In this document: piece after piece, positions 46,633 to 55,965 of the stretch
Layout of the letters: each line of letters opens with the position of its first letter
How positions within the stretch are numbered: position 1 is the stretch's first letter
From: Ideonella aquatica
GTDB lineage: Bacteria > Pseudomonadota > Gammaproteobacteria > Burkholderiales > Burkholderiaceae_C
Reading direction: 5' to 3'
Length of the DNA stretch: 64,000 nucleotides
NCBI RefSeq assembly: GCF_018069755.1
Contig: NZ_JAGQDE010000021.1
Coordinates: forward strand, 1-64,000
The notes under the pieces: generated by a model
What the model saw: only the letters and a program-made list of their open reading frames with translations
The model's database searches: none
Told to the model about the DNA's origin: nothing
Position numbers and translations under genes: made by a program

Positions 46633-47312
46633 GCAATACGCCGGACGGGGTGCAGGGCATCACCGAGGACGACATCGCCGACTACCTGGCCAACACGCCG
46701 GGCTTCTTCGAGCGCCACGCCGAGTTGCTGGCTGCGGTGCACCTGCCCAGCCCGCATGGCGGGCGCGCGGTGTCGCTGCAGGAGCGCCAGATCGACATGC
46801 TGCGCGAGCGCATCAAGAGCATGGAGCGCCGCTTCATGGACATGGTGCGCGCCGGCAACGACAACGCCGCCATCGCCCGCCGCATGCACGGCTGGACCTG
46901 CGACGTGATGCGCGCCACCGACCCCGACGCGCTGCACGACGCGGTGGTCGACGGTCTCAAGGAGCAGTTCCTGATCCCCAGCGCCGCGCTGCGCCTGTGG
47001 GGTGTCGACGGCGGCGGTCGGCCCTGGACCGAGGGCACCGACGAGGACGTGCACACCTTTGCCGCCAGCCTGAACCTGCCCTACTGCGGCCTGAACTCGG
47101 GCTTCGCCGCGGCCCAGTGGCTGGGCGGTGCGCCGGCGCAGTCGATGGCCCTGATTCCGCTGCGCCGTGCCGGCGCCGGCAGCGCCTGCTTCGGTCTGCT
47201 GGTGCTGGGCTCGCCCGATGCGTTGCGCTACCAGGCCGACATGGGCACCGAGTTCCTTGAGCAACTGGGCGACATCACCAGCGCCGCGCTGGTGCGCCTG
47301 TTCCCGCGCTGA
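46629..47312 (+). CDS. DUF484 family protein (GAF-like)
   Basis: A 227-residue cytoplasmic protein. The N-terminal helix [21 protein letters not shown] and [19 protein letters not shown] are DUF484 hallmarks, followed by a coiled coil and a GAF-like domain ([33 protein letters not shown]). The function is unknown; it is almost always between dapF and xerC. It starts with GTG within the dapF stop. Confidence 0.88.
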   Translation: MSNTPDGVQGITEDDIADYLANTPGFFERHAELLAAVHLPSPHGGRAVSLQERQIDMLRERIKSMERRFMDMVRAGNDNAAIARRMHGWTCDVMRATDPDALHDAVVDGLKEQFLIPSAALRLWGVDGGGRPWTEGTDEDVHTFAASLNLPYCGLNSGFAAAQWLGGAPAQSMALIPLRRAGAGSACFGLLVLGSPDALRYQADMGTEFLEQLGDITSAALVRLFPR

Positions 47313-47326
47313 GCGCCGGTGACACG

Positions 47327-48262
47327 ATGGACCCGCGTGCAGCGCTGCCCGAGCCGCTGCCGCGCTACCTGACGCACTTGCGCGTCGAGCGCCGCGTGGC
47401 CGAGCGCACGCTGGCGCTGTATGAGGACGCGCTGCACCGCCTGGCCGATGGCCTGGCGGCGCAGGACGTGCCGCTGGCCCGCACCCAGCCGCACCATGTG
47501 CGCGGCCTGGTGGCTTCGCTGCACGGTGGCGGCCTGTCGCCGCGCAGCCTGGCGCTGCAGCTGTCGGCCTGGCGCGGTTTCTTCCGCTGGTGGGGTCGCG
47601 AGGGCGCGGTGGCCGCCAACCCGGTCGATGGTGTGCGTGCGCCCAAGGCCGCCAAGCCGCTGCCCAAGGCCTTGCCGGTCGACCAGGCGGTGGCACTGGC
47701 CGCCCACGAGGACGAGGCCGACGAGCCCGCGCTGGCCGCGCGCGACCACGCCATCGCCGAGCTGCTCTACGGCGGCGGCCTGCGCGTGGGCGAACTGGTG
47801 GGCCTGGACTGTGTGGCCGGTCCGCACGCGGCCGGCTGGATCGATCTGGCCGAGGGCACGGCCCATGTGCTGGGCAAGGGCCGCAAGCGGCGCAGCGTGC
47901 CGATCGGCGAGGCCGCAGTGGCTGCGTTGCGCGCCTGGCTGGCGCAGCGGCCGACGCTGGCCGGCGCCACCGAAGCGGCTCTGTTCGTGGGCCAGCGCGG
48001 CGCGCGGCTGAGCGACAGCCAGGTGCGCTCGCGCCTGCGCCGGCTGGCGCTGCAGGCCGGCCTGCCCACGCCGGTGCATCCGCACATGCTGCGCCACAGC
48101 TTCGCCTCGCACCTGCTGCAATCCAGCGGCGACCTGCGCGCGGTGCAGGAGCTGCTGGGCCATGCCAGCATCAGCACCACCCAGGTCTACACCCGGCTGG
48201 ACTACCAGCACCTGGCCAAGGTCTACGACGCCGCCCACCCTCGCGCTCGGCGCAAGCCCTGA
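47327..48262 (+). CDS. xerC: Tyrosine recombinase XerC
   Basis: XerC (311 residues) with XerD resolves chromosome dimers at dif. A SAM-like core-binding domain (LPRYLTHLRVERRVAERTL) is followed by the catalytic Arg in LLYGGGLRVGEL near 153, Lys in GKGRKRRSVP, HMLRHSFASHLL near 250-260, GHASISTTQVYTRLDY with Tyr near 288. All are present. It is encoded after dapF and DUF484, the classic order, so it is the host recombinase and not an island integrase. Confidence 0.93.
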   Translation: MDPRAALPEPLPRYLTHLRVERRVAERTLALYEDALHRLADGLAAQDVPLARTQPHHVRGLVASLHGGGLSPRSLALQLSAWRGFFRWWGREGAVAANPVDGVRAPKAAKPLPKALPVDQAVALAAHEDEADEPALAARDHAIAELLYGGGLRVGELVGLDCVAGPHAAGWIDLAEGTAHVLGKGRKRRSVPIGEAAVAALRAWLAQRPTLAGATEAALFVGQRGARLSDSQVRSRLRRLALQAGLPTPVHPHMLRHSFASHLLQSSGDLRAVQELLGHASISTTQVYTRLDYQHLAKVYDAAHPRARRKP

Positions 48263-48285
48263 GCCGGCGCTGAAAGGAAGAGTCC

Positions 48286-49587
48286 ATGCACGCACTGTGT
48301 CGTCGGGCGCTCCATGCCGCCCTGCTGGTCGGCGCCGCCGCGGCCGGCGCCGCCGAGCCGGCCTTCCAGATCACACCGGTCGACGACGCCTGGTTCAAGG
48401 CGCTGCCGATGGACCCGCAGGCCGCCACCGACGCCTTCATGGCACGCATCCCGCCCGATGTGAAGGCGCGCGCCGATGCCTACTTCGTCGGTGGCTACTG
48501 GCTGCAGCTGTGGAACTTCCTGCTGGGCCTGATGGTGGCGGCGCTGCTGCTGTTCACGCCCTGGTCCGCCCGTTGCCGCGATGCGCTGCGCCGGCGACTG
48601 CGCCGACCCTTCTGGGCCGATGCCGCCTATGCCGCGCTGTACCTGCTGGCCGGCAGCGTGCTGACGCTGCCGCTGGCGATCTACCAGGGTTTCATCCGCG
48701 AGCACGCCTACGGCCTGGCCACGCAGGACTTTGGTGCCTGGGCCGGCGAGCAGCTGATGCAGCTCGGCATCGGCACCGTGCTGGGCGGCCTGGCGATCGG
48801 CCTGCTGTACGCGGTGCTGCGTGCCAGTGGCGCCCGCTGGTGGCTGTGGGGCGCGGTGGCGATGAGCAGCGTGATGGCGGTGACCATTGCCATCGGGCCG
48901 GTGTTCATCGAGCCGCTGTTCAACACCTACAAGCCGATGCCCGACGGCCTGCTGAAGGACCAGCTGCTGCGCATGGCGCAGGCCAATGGCGTGCCGGTGG
49001 ACAACGTCTTCGTCTTTGACGCTTCGCGCCAGACCCACCGGGTCAGCGCCAATGTCTCGGGCCTGATGGGCACGGCGGCGGTGCGCCTGAACGACAACCT
49101 GCTCAACCGCGCCAGCCCCGACGAGGTGGTGGCGGTGATGGCCCATGAGATCGGCCACTACACGTTGAACCACATCCCGAAGATGCTGCTGCAGCTGGGC
49201 GTGCTGATCGCGGCCGGCTTCCTGTTTTGCGACGCGGTGATGCGCGCGCTGCTGGTGCGCCTTGGCACGCGCTGGCGCGTCGAGGGCATCGCCGACGTTG
49301 GCAGCCTGCCGCTGCTGGCGGCGGTGTTCGGCACCTGGATGTTCCTGGCCACGCCGCTGCTCAACACCATCATCCGCGTACACGAGGTCGAGGCCGACCT
49401 GTGGGGCCTGAACCTGGCGCGCGAGCCGCTGGCCGAGGCCGAGGTGCTGCTCAAGCTGGTGGAATACCGCAAGCCCGATCCGGGTCCGATCGAGGAGTTC
49501 ATTTTCTTCGACCACCCCAGCACCCGCACCCGCATCTTCAACGCCATGCAGTGGCGCGCCAACCTGGGCGACACGGCCGAGCCGTGA
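48286..49587 (+). CDS. M48-family membrane metallopeptidase (Ste24-like)
   Basis: A 433-residue zinc peptidase. Membrane segments lie near 75-100, 112-140, 165-190, 195-220 and 300-345. The HExxH motif is VMAHEIGHYTLNH near 285-297, and the third ligand Glu is in HEVEADLWGLNLA near 368. FDASRQTHRVSANVSGL and SRQTxxSNA-like sequence match the Ste24/CAAX protease branch. A signal-like N terminus (ALLVGAAAAGAAEP) is present. In bacteria these enzymes act in membrane protein quality control. Confidence 0.88.
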   Translation: MHALCRRALHAALLVGAAAAGAAEPAFQITPVDDAWFKALPMDPQAATDAFMARIPPDVKARADAYFVGGYWLQLWNFLLGLMVAALLLFTPWSARCRDALRRRLRRPFWADAAYAALYLLAGSVLTLPLAIYQGFIREHAYGLATQDFGAWAGEQLMQLGIGTVLGGLAIGLLYAVLRASGARWWLWGAVAMSSVMAVTIAIGPVFIEPLFNTYKPMPDGLLKDQLLRMAQANGVPVDNVFVFDASRQTHRVSANVSGLMGTAAVRLNDNLLNRASPDEVVAVMAHEIGHYTLNHIPKMLLQLGVLIAAGFLFCDAVMRALLVRLGTRWRVEGIADVGSLPLLAAVFGTWMFLATPLLNTIIRVHEVEADLWGLNLAREPLAEAEVLLKLVEYRKPDPGPIEEFIFFDHPSTRTRIFNAMQWRANLGDTAEP

Positions 49588-49615
49588 GCCCGGCGGCGCC
49601 GCGCCTGCTGCGCGC

Positions 49616-50920
49616 TCAGCGGTAGTAGCCGGCCTTGGCCATCTCGCGTTCGGCCGCCGCCTGCGAGGCCTTCAGCGCCTCGGCCACCGACACCTTGTCG
49701 GCCAGCAGCAGGCCCATCTGGCGGCCGACCTCGTTGCCGATCGCCGGGAACTCGGCGATCGACGCGAACTGCACACCCACATAGGGGCTGCGCGGCAAGG
49801 TGGCGTCCTGCGGATCGGCCAACTCGATCGCCGCCAGCTCGGCGGTGGCAAAGCGCGCCGCCTGCTTGAATGCCGGGCTGGCGTAGGTGCTGCGCCGGGT
49901 GCCGGTGGGCACATGGGCCCAGCCGCGTCGGCGCGCCACCAGCTGCACGTACTCCTTGCTGGTGGCCCAGGTGACGAAGCGCATCGCCTGCACCACCTTG
50001 GCCGAGCCGGCCGGCACCGCCAGATTCCAGCTCCACAGCCAGACCGCGCCCTTGGGGGTGACCGCGGTGGGCGCCATCGCCAGCGCCACCTGAGCGGCCA
50101 CGCGCGAGCGCTTGGGATCGGTCACGAAGGACGCGGCGATCGAGGCATCCACCCACACGCCACAGCGTCCCGCGCTGAACATGGCCAGCAGTTCGTTGTA
50201 GCCCAGGGTCCCCGGCTGCGGCGGACCATAGCGCTTCATCAGCTCGGCATACAGACCGATCGCCTCGCGCCAGGGTTGGCTGTCGATCTGGGGCCGCCAG
50301 GCCATGTCGAACCACTGACCGCCGTGGGTGTTGACCAGGGTGCTGATCAGCGCCATGTTCTCGCCCCAGCCCGGCTTGCCGCGCAGGCAGATGCCCCAGA
50401 CGCCGCGCTTGGGGTCATGCACCTTTGCGACCAGCGCTTTCACCTGGTCCCAGCTGGGACGGTCGGGCAGCGTCACGCCAGCGCGCTCGGCCAGGTCCTT
50501 GCGGTACATCAGCATCGAGCCCTCGCCGTAGAACGGCGCGGCGTACAGCCTGCCGCCCACGCTGAGGCCGCCGCGCACCGCCGGCAGCAGGTCGTCGACG
50601 TCGTAAGCGGCGTCCGTGGGGATGGGCTGCAGCCAGCCTTTGCGCGCCCAGATCGGCGTCTCGAACATGCCGATCGTCATCACGTCAAAGCGACCGCCCT
50701 TGCGGGCGATGTCGGCGCTCACACGCTCACGCAGCGTGCCCTCGGGCAGCGTGACCCACGTCAGGCGGATGTCGGGGTGGCTGCGCTCGAACTCGGGCGA
50801 GAGCTTTTGCATCTCGATCATGTGCGCGTTGTCCACCGTGGCGATGACCAGCTCGGTGGCGGCCTGTGCGACGGCGCCGACGCAGGCCAGGGCCAGCAAG
50901 AGAGCGGTTCTCGGCGACAT
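49616..50920 (-). CDS. Extracellular solute-binding protein (sugar/polyol type)
   Basis: A 434-residue periplasmic binding protein with a signal peptide (MSPRTALLLALACVGAVAQA). Family 1 features are FERSHPDIRLTWVTLPEGTLRERV, RFDVMTIGMFETPIWARKGWLQPI, YAAPFYGEGSMLMYRKDLAE and MFSAGRCGVWVDASIAASFV, closest by pattern to sorbitol/mannitol-binding proteins. No ABC permease or ATPase gene is next to it, so partners are elsewhere or it is orphan. It converges with the M48 gene and diverges from rlmI. Confidence 0.85.
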   Translation of the reverse strand: MSPRTALLLALACVGAVAQAATELVIATVDNAHMIEMQKLSPEFERSHPDIRLTWVTLPEGTLRERVSADIARKGGRFDVMTIGMFETPIWARKGWLQPIPTDAAYDVDDLLPAVRGGLSVGGRLYAAPFYGEGSMLMYRKDLAERAGVTLPDRPSWDQVKALVAKVHDPKRGVWGICLRGKPGWGENMALISTLVNTHGGQWFDMAWRPQIDSQPWREAIGLYAELMKRYGPPQPGTLGYNELLAMFSAGRCGVWVDASIAASFVTDPKRSRVAAQVALAMAPTAVTPKGAVWLWSWNLAVPAGSAKVVQAMRFVTWATSKEYVQLVARRRGWAHVPTGTRRSTYASPAFKQAARFATAELAAIELADPQDATLPRSPYVGVQFASIAEFPAIGNEVGRQMGLLLADKVSVAEALKASQAAAEREMAKAGYYR

Positions 50921-50996
50921 GGCGGCTCCCGGGGTGAGGGGTGGGTGCAGGTGGCGCACCGCCGCGATTGTCGGCGCTGCGGGCGACAATCGGGGC

Positions 50997-52178
50997 ATGA
51001 AAGTGATCCGGTTGCGAGAAGGCAAGGAACGTTCGCTGCTGCGCCAGCACCCCTGGGTGTTCGCCGGCAGCGTGGCCAAGGGCAAGGCCGACCCTGGCGA
51101 GACCGTGCGCGTCGAGGCCGACGACGGCCGCTTCCTGGCCTGGGCCGCGTTCAGCCCCAGCTCGATGATCCGCGTGCGCGCCTGGAGCTTTGACGAGGCC
51201 GAGCGCATCGATGCCGCGTTCTTCCAGCGCCGCCTGCAGGCCGCGGTGGCCATGCGCCAGCGCCTGGCCATCCAGAGCAATGGCGTGCGCCTGGTGCATG
51301 GCGAAGCCGACGGCCTGCCGGGCCTGATCGTCGACCGCTACGACGACATCCTCAGCGTGCAGTTCCTCTCGGCCGGCACCGAGCGCTGGAAGGACGTGAT
51401 CGCCGACGCGCTGCTGCAGGTCACCGGTTGCCAGCGCCTCTTTGAGCGCAGCGACTCGGGCGTGCGCCAGATGGAGGGCCTGGCGCCCGCCAAGGGCTGG
51501 CTGCGCGGCGAGGGGGCCACCACCGTGACCCTGCAGGAACACGCGATCCGCCTGACGGTGGACGTGGAGGAAGGCCACAAGACCGGCTACTACCTGGACC
51601 AGCGCGAGAACCGCGCGCTCTTCGCCCGGCTGGTGCGGCAGTTCGGCTGCACCAGCGTGCTGAACTGCTACAGCTACACCGGCGGCTTCAGCGTGGCCGC
51701 GCTGGCCGGTGGCGCCACCGAGGTGATCAGCGTGGATTCATCGGGCCCGGCGCTGGCGCGCGCCGACGCCCATGTGCGGCTCAATGGCTTCGACCCGGCG
51801 CACCACACGTCGATGGACGCCGATGTCAACGGCACGCTGCGCCAGCTGCTGAAGGACGGCCGACAGTTCGATGCCATCGTGCTGGACCCGCCCAAGTTCG
51901 CCCCCAGCGCGGCGCACGCCGACCGCGCTAGCCGCGCCTACAAGGACATCAACCGCCTGGGCCTGAAGCTGCTCAAGCCGGGCGGCCTGCTGCTGACCTT
52001 CAGCTGCTCGGGCGGCATTGGCGCCGAGCTGTTCCACAAGATCGTCGCCGGCGCCGGCCTGGATGCCAACGTGGACGCCTACCTGATGCAGCGCCTGGAG
52101 GCCTCCAGCGACCACCCCACCACGCTGTGCTTTCCCGAGGGCGAGTACCTCAAGGGCCTGGCGCTGCTGCGCCGCTGA
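50997..52178 (+). CDS. rlmI: 23S rRNA (cytosine-C5)-methyltransferase, RlmI family
   Basis: A 393-residue methyltransferase. An N-terminal PUA domain (MKVIRLREGKERSLLRQHPW, about 1-75) and a middle EEHD-type region (GLPGLIVDRYDD, FERSD) precede the Rossmann domain with LNCYSYTGGFSVAAL near 222, ISVDSSGPALARA, and catalytic LDPPKFAPS near 295, then TFSCSGGI. RlmI methylates C1962 of 23S rRNA. The start at 50997 is the family start. Confidence 0.9.
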   Translation: MKVIRLREGKERSLLRQHPWVFAGSVAKGKADPGETVRVEADDGRFLAWAAFSPSSMIRVRAWSFDEAERIDAAFFQRRLQAAVAMRQRLAIQSNGVRLVHGEADGLPGLIVDRYDDILSVQFLSAGTERWKDVIADALLQVTGCQRLFERSDSGVRQMEGLAPAKGWLRGEGATTVTLQEHAIRLTVDVEEGHKTGYYLDQRENRALFARLVRQFGCTSVLNCYSYTGGFSVAALAGGATEVISVDSSGPALARADAHVRLNGFDPAHHTSMDADVNGTLRQLLKDGRQFDAIVLDPPKFAPSAAHADRASRAYKDINRLGLKLLKPGGLLLTFSCSGGIGAELFHKIVAGAGLDANVDAYLMQRLEASSDHPTTLCFPEGEYLKGLALLRR

Positions 52179-52194
52179 GCGCGCCACCGCCCGG

Positions 52195-53481
52195 ATGAGC
52201 AAAGCGCCGGTTCTGGTCCTGTGCCACGGCTCGGCAGGCGATGTGCACCCGCTGCTGGGCCTGGCCCGGCGCCTGGCCGATCGCGGCCACCCGCTGCTTG
52301 TGCTGTGCGGCCGGCTGCACCTGGGTGCGGCGCAGCGCCTGGGCCTGGACGCGCAGGCCGTGGACACCGATGCACTGCCGCCGCAGGCCGTGCACGGCCC
52401 GGGCCTGTGGCCGGCGCCGCTGCTGTGGCGGCGTGCGCTGCAGGCCGCGCGCGCCAGCCTGCCGATGGCCCAGGCCTGGCTGGCGCGCTGGCCGGCGCCT
52501 GGCCCGCGCCCGGTGCTGGTGGCCGGTACGTTCGCGCTGGCCGGCCCGCTGCTGCGCGAGCTGCACGGCCTGCGCCTGCTCACCGTACACCTGTCGCCCG
52601 CGGTGGTGCCCAGCGACACGCTGGCCGTGCGCCTGGGCGACCTGCAGATGCCGCCCTGGTGGCCGCAACGCTGGCGCGCCGCCACGATCCGCTGGACCGA
52701 GCGCTGGCTGTTCGACCCGGTGGTGGCGCCTGGCGTGAACGCGCTGCGCGCCGAGCACGGTCTGCCGCCGGTGCGCCGCGTGCTCAGCCGCTGGCTGCAT
52801 TCACCCGATGGCGCGGTGGCGCTGTTCCCACCGGCCTTTGCGCCGGTGCTGCCGCCGCCGGGCCTGGCGGTGCAGCAGCTGGGTTTTCCGCTGTTCGACC
52901 CGCCGCGCGCCGATGCCCGCTGCCTGGCCGACGACCCCGAGCTGCTGCAGTTCCTGCAGAACGGCCCGCCGCCGGTGGTGTTCTATCCGGCGTCGGCGCG
53001 GCGCGATGCGCGCGTCTTCCTGGGCCGTGCGCTGGCGCTGGTGCGTGAGGCCGGCAGCCCGGTGCCGCGCGCGGTGCTGATCAGCCGCGACCGCGAGGGC
53101 CTGCAGGCCCTGGGCCCGCTGCCGCCGGGCGTGCTGCAGCGCGACTTCGTGCCGTTTGACGAGCTGCTGCCGCGCAGTGCCGCGCTGGTCCACCTGGGCG
53201 GCATCGGGGCCGCTGCGCAGGCGCTGCGCGCCGGCATCCCGCAGCTGGCGCTGCCGCTGCACCACGACCAGTTCGACAACGCCCAGCGGCTGCAGGACCT
53301 GGGCGTGGCGCGCTGGGTGCGCAATCACCAGTCGGCCACAGTGCTGGCGCGCGCGCTGAACGAGCTGCAGGCCGACCCGCGCACCGCCCAGGCCTGTGCA
53401 GAGTGGAAGGCGCGGCTGCTGCAGGCGCCCGACGCGCTGGCGCAAGCGGCAGATGCCGTGCAGGCCCTGGCAGGGCCCTGA
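52195..53481 (+). CDS. Glycosyltransferase of the UGT/MGT (GT1-like) type
   Basis: A 428-residue two-domain GT-B enzyme. The acceptor domain opens with VLVLCHGSAGDVHPLLGLAR, the classic GDVxP start of MGT/sterol glucosyltransferases. The donor domain has VVFYPASARRDA, LQRDFVPFDELLPRSAALVHLGGIGAAAQ (the HHGG-like loop, here LGGIG) and LPLHHDQFDNAQRLQDLGVAR. The sugar donor is probably UDP-glucose or rhamnose; the acceptor is unknown. It begins 16 bases after rlmI. Confidence 0.82.
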   Translation: MSKAPVLVLCHGSAGDVHPLLGLARRLADRGHPLLVLCGRLHLGAAQRLGLDAQAVDTDALPPQAVHGPGLWPAPLLWRRALQAARASLPMAQAWLARWPAPGPRPVLVAGTFALAGPLLRELHGLRLLTVHLSPAVVPSDTLAVRLGDLQMPPWWPQRWRAATIRWTERWLFDPVVAPGVNALRAEHGLPPVRRVLSRWLHSPDGAVALFPPAFAPVLPPPGLAVQQLGFPLFDPPRADARCLADDPELLQFLQNGPPPVVFYPASARRDARVFLGRALALVREAGSPVPRAVLISRDREGLQALGPLPPGVLQRDFVPFDELLPRSAALVHLGGIGAAAQALRAGIPQLALPLHHDQFDNAQRLQDLGVARWVRNHQSATVLARALNELQADPRTAQACAEWKARLLQAPDALAQAADAVQALAGP

Positions 53482-53544
53482 CGTTCGTCCGCCTCCCACG
53501 GCACAATCAGCAGGCGCCGGGGAGGGCGCGCACTGGGTCCCGCC

Positions 53545-55965
53545 ATGCCGATGAACGAAGAGAGTACCAAGTACCACCTCATCGATCCCGTCCTGAGGAC
53601 CAAGGGGTACGACCAGCCCTGGAAGATCAAGCTTGAGACGCCGCCGCCCGTGGAACCCTCGGGCTTCAAGGGCAAACGCAGCCAGTCTCCCGGCCGTACC
53701 GACTACCTGATCTATGTGCAGCCCACCGGACAGCCGCGCCCGTTGCCCGTGGGCGTGCTGGAGGCCAAGGCCGAGAGCGAGCCACCCATGAAGGGCATGC
53801 AGCAGGCCAAGGGCTATGCGGATTGCGCGCGCTACGCGGTGCAGTATGTGTTTGCCACCAATGGCCACCTGTACGGCGAGTTCGACATGGGCACCCAGCT
53901 GCCATCGGGGCCCCATCGGATGGCTGAGTTTCCGCATCACGAGGCCTTGACCGAGCGTTACTCCCGCGACAAGGGCTTTGACGTCACGGCGCCATCCGCC
54001 AGCCTGCTGTTCCAGCCCGATGCAGCCGCCTGGAGCAAGCCCCGCTACTACCAGGACGCCGCCATCCGCGCCGCCTTCGAAAAGGTCTTGCAGTGCGAGC
54101 AGCGCGGCGAGCCTGCCCGCGTGCTGCTGTCACTGGCCACGGGGGCGGGCAAGACCGTCATTGCGGCCAACCTGCTATGGCGCCTGCACGAGGCCGGTCG
54201 CCTGACCAAGCCTGCGCTGTTCCTGTGTGACCGAGATGAGCTGCGCAGCCAGGCGATGGACAAGATCGCCAAGGCCTTTCCGGCCGGCGCGGTGCGCGAG
54301 GTCAAGACCGTGCAAGGGCGCAACGCGGCGCACAACGCCAAGGTCCACATCGCCACCTACCAGGTGCTGGGTCTGGACGACGAGGACCAGGGCCGCGACA
54401 GCTTTCTGAGCCGGCATTACCCCGAGGACGCGTTCTCCGTCATCATCATCGACGAGTGCCACCGCTCGGCCTGGGGCCGCTGGTCCGAGGTCCTGCGGCG
54501 CAACCCGGGCGCACTGCACATCGGCCTGACCGCCACGCCGCGACAGCTGCGCGCCGGCAGCAGCAAGGCCGACGATGAAATCAGCGCCAACAACCTCACC
54601 TACTTCGGCGAGCCGGTCTACGAGTACACACTGGTCGAGGCCCAGGAGGACGGCTACCTGGCCGCCTGCGAGATCGTGCGCCTGAAGCCCAGCATCGATT
54701 GGCGCGAGTTCACCCGCGATGAAGTGGCCGCCATGCGCCCGCGGGACGCGCGCACCGGCCGCTACCTCTTGCCCGATGAACTCAAGGCCCGCTATGCCGC
54801 CGAGGACTTTGACCACCACCTGATGCTGCCCGAGCGCATCAACGCCATGTGCGATGACCTGTTCCAGCGCCTGTGCCGCCACGGCGGGCCAGAGCAGAAG
54901 CTCATCATCTTCTGCACCCGCGACGACCATGCCGACCGCGTGGCACAGCGCCTGCAGCACAACTATGTGCTGTGGTGCCGGGCCAATGACCGGGCCCCCA
55001 AGGACCACTACGCCTTCAAGTGCACCGATGCCGGCGGGCGTGAGTTGCTCACCAGCCTGCGCGGCTCGCGCGAGCGCTGTTTCGTGGCGTGCACCGTCGA
55101 CCTGCTGGCCACCGGCGTGGACATCGAGCGGCTCAATGCCGTGGTGTTCTTCCGCTACCTGTCCTCATCCATCCTGTTCTACCAGATGGTGGGCCGCGGC
55201 ACCCGCATCCACGAGCCCACCCGCAAGTACAAGTTCTGGCTCTACGACTACACCGGCGTCACCCAGCTGTTTGGCACTGACTTCATCACCGCGCCGCCGC
55301 GCCCGCGCAAGACGGGCGAGGACGACGATGACGACGGCGGGGGTGGCGACACCGGCGGCGACGATGACGGCGGCGATGATGACGACGACCCCACACCGCT
55401 GCCCGAGGCCCGCACCGGCCGCCCAGTGGGCATCGAAGGCGGCAGCCGCGCCATCGTCCAGCGCCGTGAGGGCCGCGACGTGGTAGTGCCCATGGAGGAA
55501 TACCGCCAGGGCATGATCGAGCGGGTGCTGCGCGAGGCCACCACGCTGAACGACTTCCGGGCGCTGTGGGTGCGTGCCCAGACCCGCCAGCGCCTGATCC
55601 GCCACCTGCAGGGCGAGCACTATGATCCGGCCCGCCTGCGCGAGGCCCTGGCCCTCGACGCCTGCGACGACTTCGACCTGTTCGCCCACCTGGGCTACCG
55701 CGCCGCCGCCCTCACCCGGCCCGAGCGCACCCAGGCCTACCTGCAGCGCCACCGCCCCTGGTTCGACGCCCAGCCGCCCGCCACCGCCATCGTGCTGCGC
55801 GGCCTGGGCCACCAGTTCGCGGTGGACGGCACCGAGGCGCTGGACCGGGCCGCGCTGTGGGAGGTGCCCGAAATCCGCCGCGCCGGGGGGCTGGACGCGC
55901 TGCGCGCGTTGGGGCGGCCGGCGGACGTGTTGAATGATGCGAAGTTGAGGCTGTTTGGGGAATGA
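53545..55965 (+). CDS. hsdR: Type I restriction endonuclease subunit R, second system (EcoEI-like)
   Basis: An 806-residue HsdR of the shorter class. The N-terminal nuclease domain has GRTDYLIYV and VGVLEAKAE (D...ExK, about 50-78). The helicase motor has LATGAGKT near 195, IIIDECHRS near 299, GLTATPR near 330 and LATGVDIERLNAVVFFRYLSS, MVGRGTRIHEP near 551. A striking Asp/Gly run (EDDDDDGGGGDTGGDDDGGD, about 592-611) links to a C-terminal EcoEI-type domain. It shares no close similarity with the first HsdR and lacks the module shared there with FRG. Its stop overlaps hsdS. Confidence 0.9.
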   Translation: MPMNEESTKYHLIDPVLRTKGYDQPWKIKLETPPPVEPSGFKGKRSQSPGRTDYLIYVQPTGQPRPLPVGVLEAKAESEPPMKGMQQAKGYADCARYAVQYVFATNGHLYGEFDMGTQLPSGPHRMAEFPHHEALTERYSRDKGFDVTAPSASLLFQPDAAAWSKPRYYQDAAIRAAFEKVLQCEQRGEPARVLLSLATGAGKTVIAANLLWRLHEAGRLTKPALFLCDRDELRSQAMDKIAKAFPAGAVREVKTVQGRNAAHNAKVHIATYQVLGLDDEDQGRDSFLSRHYPEDAFSVIIIDECHRSAWGRWSEVLRRNPGALHIGLTATPRQLRAGSSKADDEISANNLTYFGEPVYEYTLVEAQEDGYLAACEIVRLKPSIDWREFTRDEVAAMRPRDARTGRYLLPDELKARYAAEDFDHHLMLPERINAMCDDLFQRLCRHGGPEQKLIIFCTRDDHADRVAQRLQHNYVLWCRANDRAPKDHYAFKCTDAGGRELLTSLRGSRERCFVACTVDLLATGVDIERLNAVVFFRYLSSSILFYQMVGRGTRIHEPTRKYKFWLYDYTGVTQLFGTDFITAPPRPRKTGEDDDDDGGGGDTGGDDDGGDDDDDPTPLPEARTGRPVGIEGGSRAIVQRREGRDVVVPMEEYRQGMIERVLREATTLNDFRALWVRAQTRQRLIRHLQGEHYDPARLREALALDACDDFDLFAHLGYRAAALTRPERTQAYLQRHRPWFDAQPPATAIVLRGLGHQFAVDGTEALDRAALWEVPEIRRAGGLDALRALGRPADVLNDAKLRLFGE

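Noticed and set aside
47327-48262. XerC considered as a second island integrase
   Set aside because: It is in the conserved dapF-DUF484-xerC order and has normal XerC features, so it is the host recombinase.
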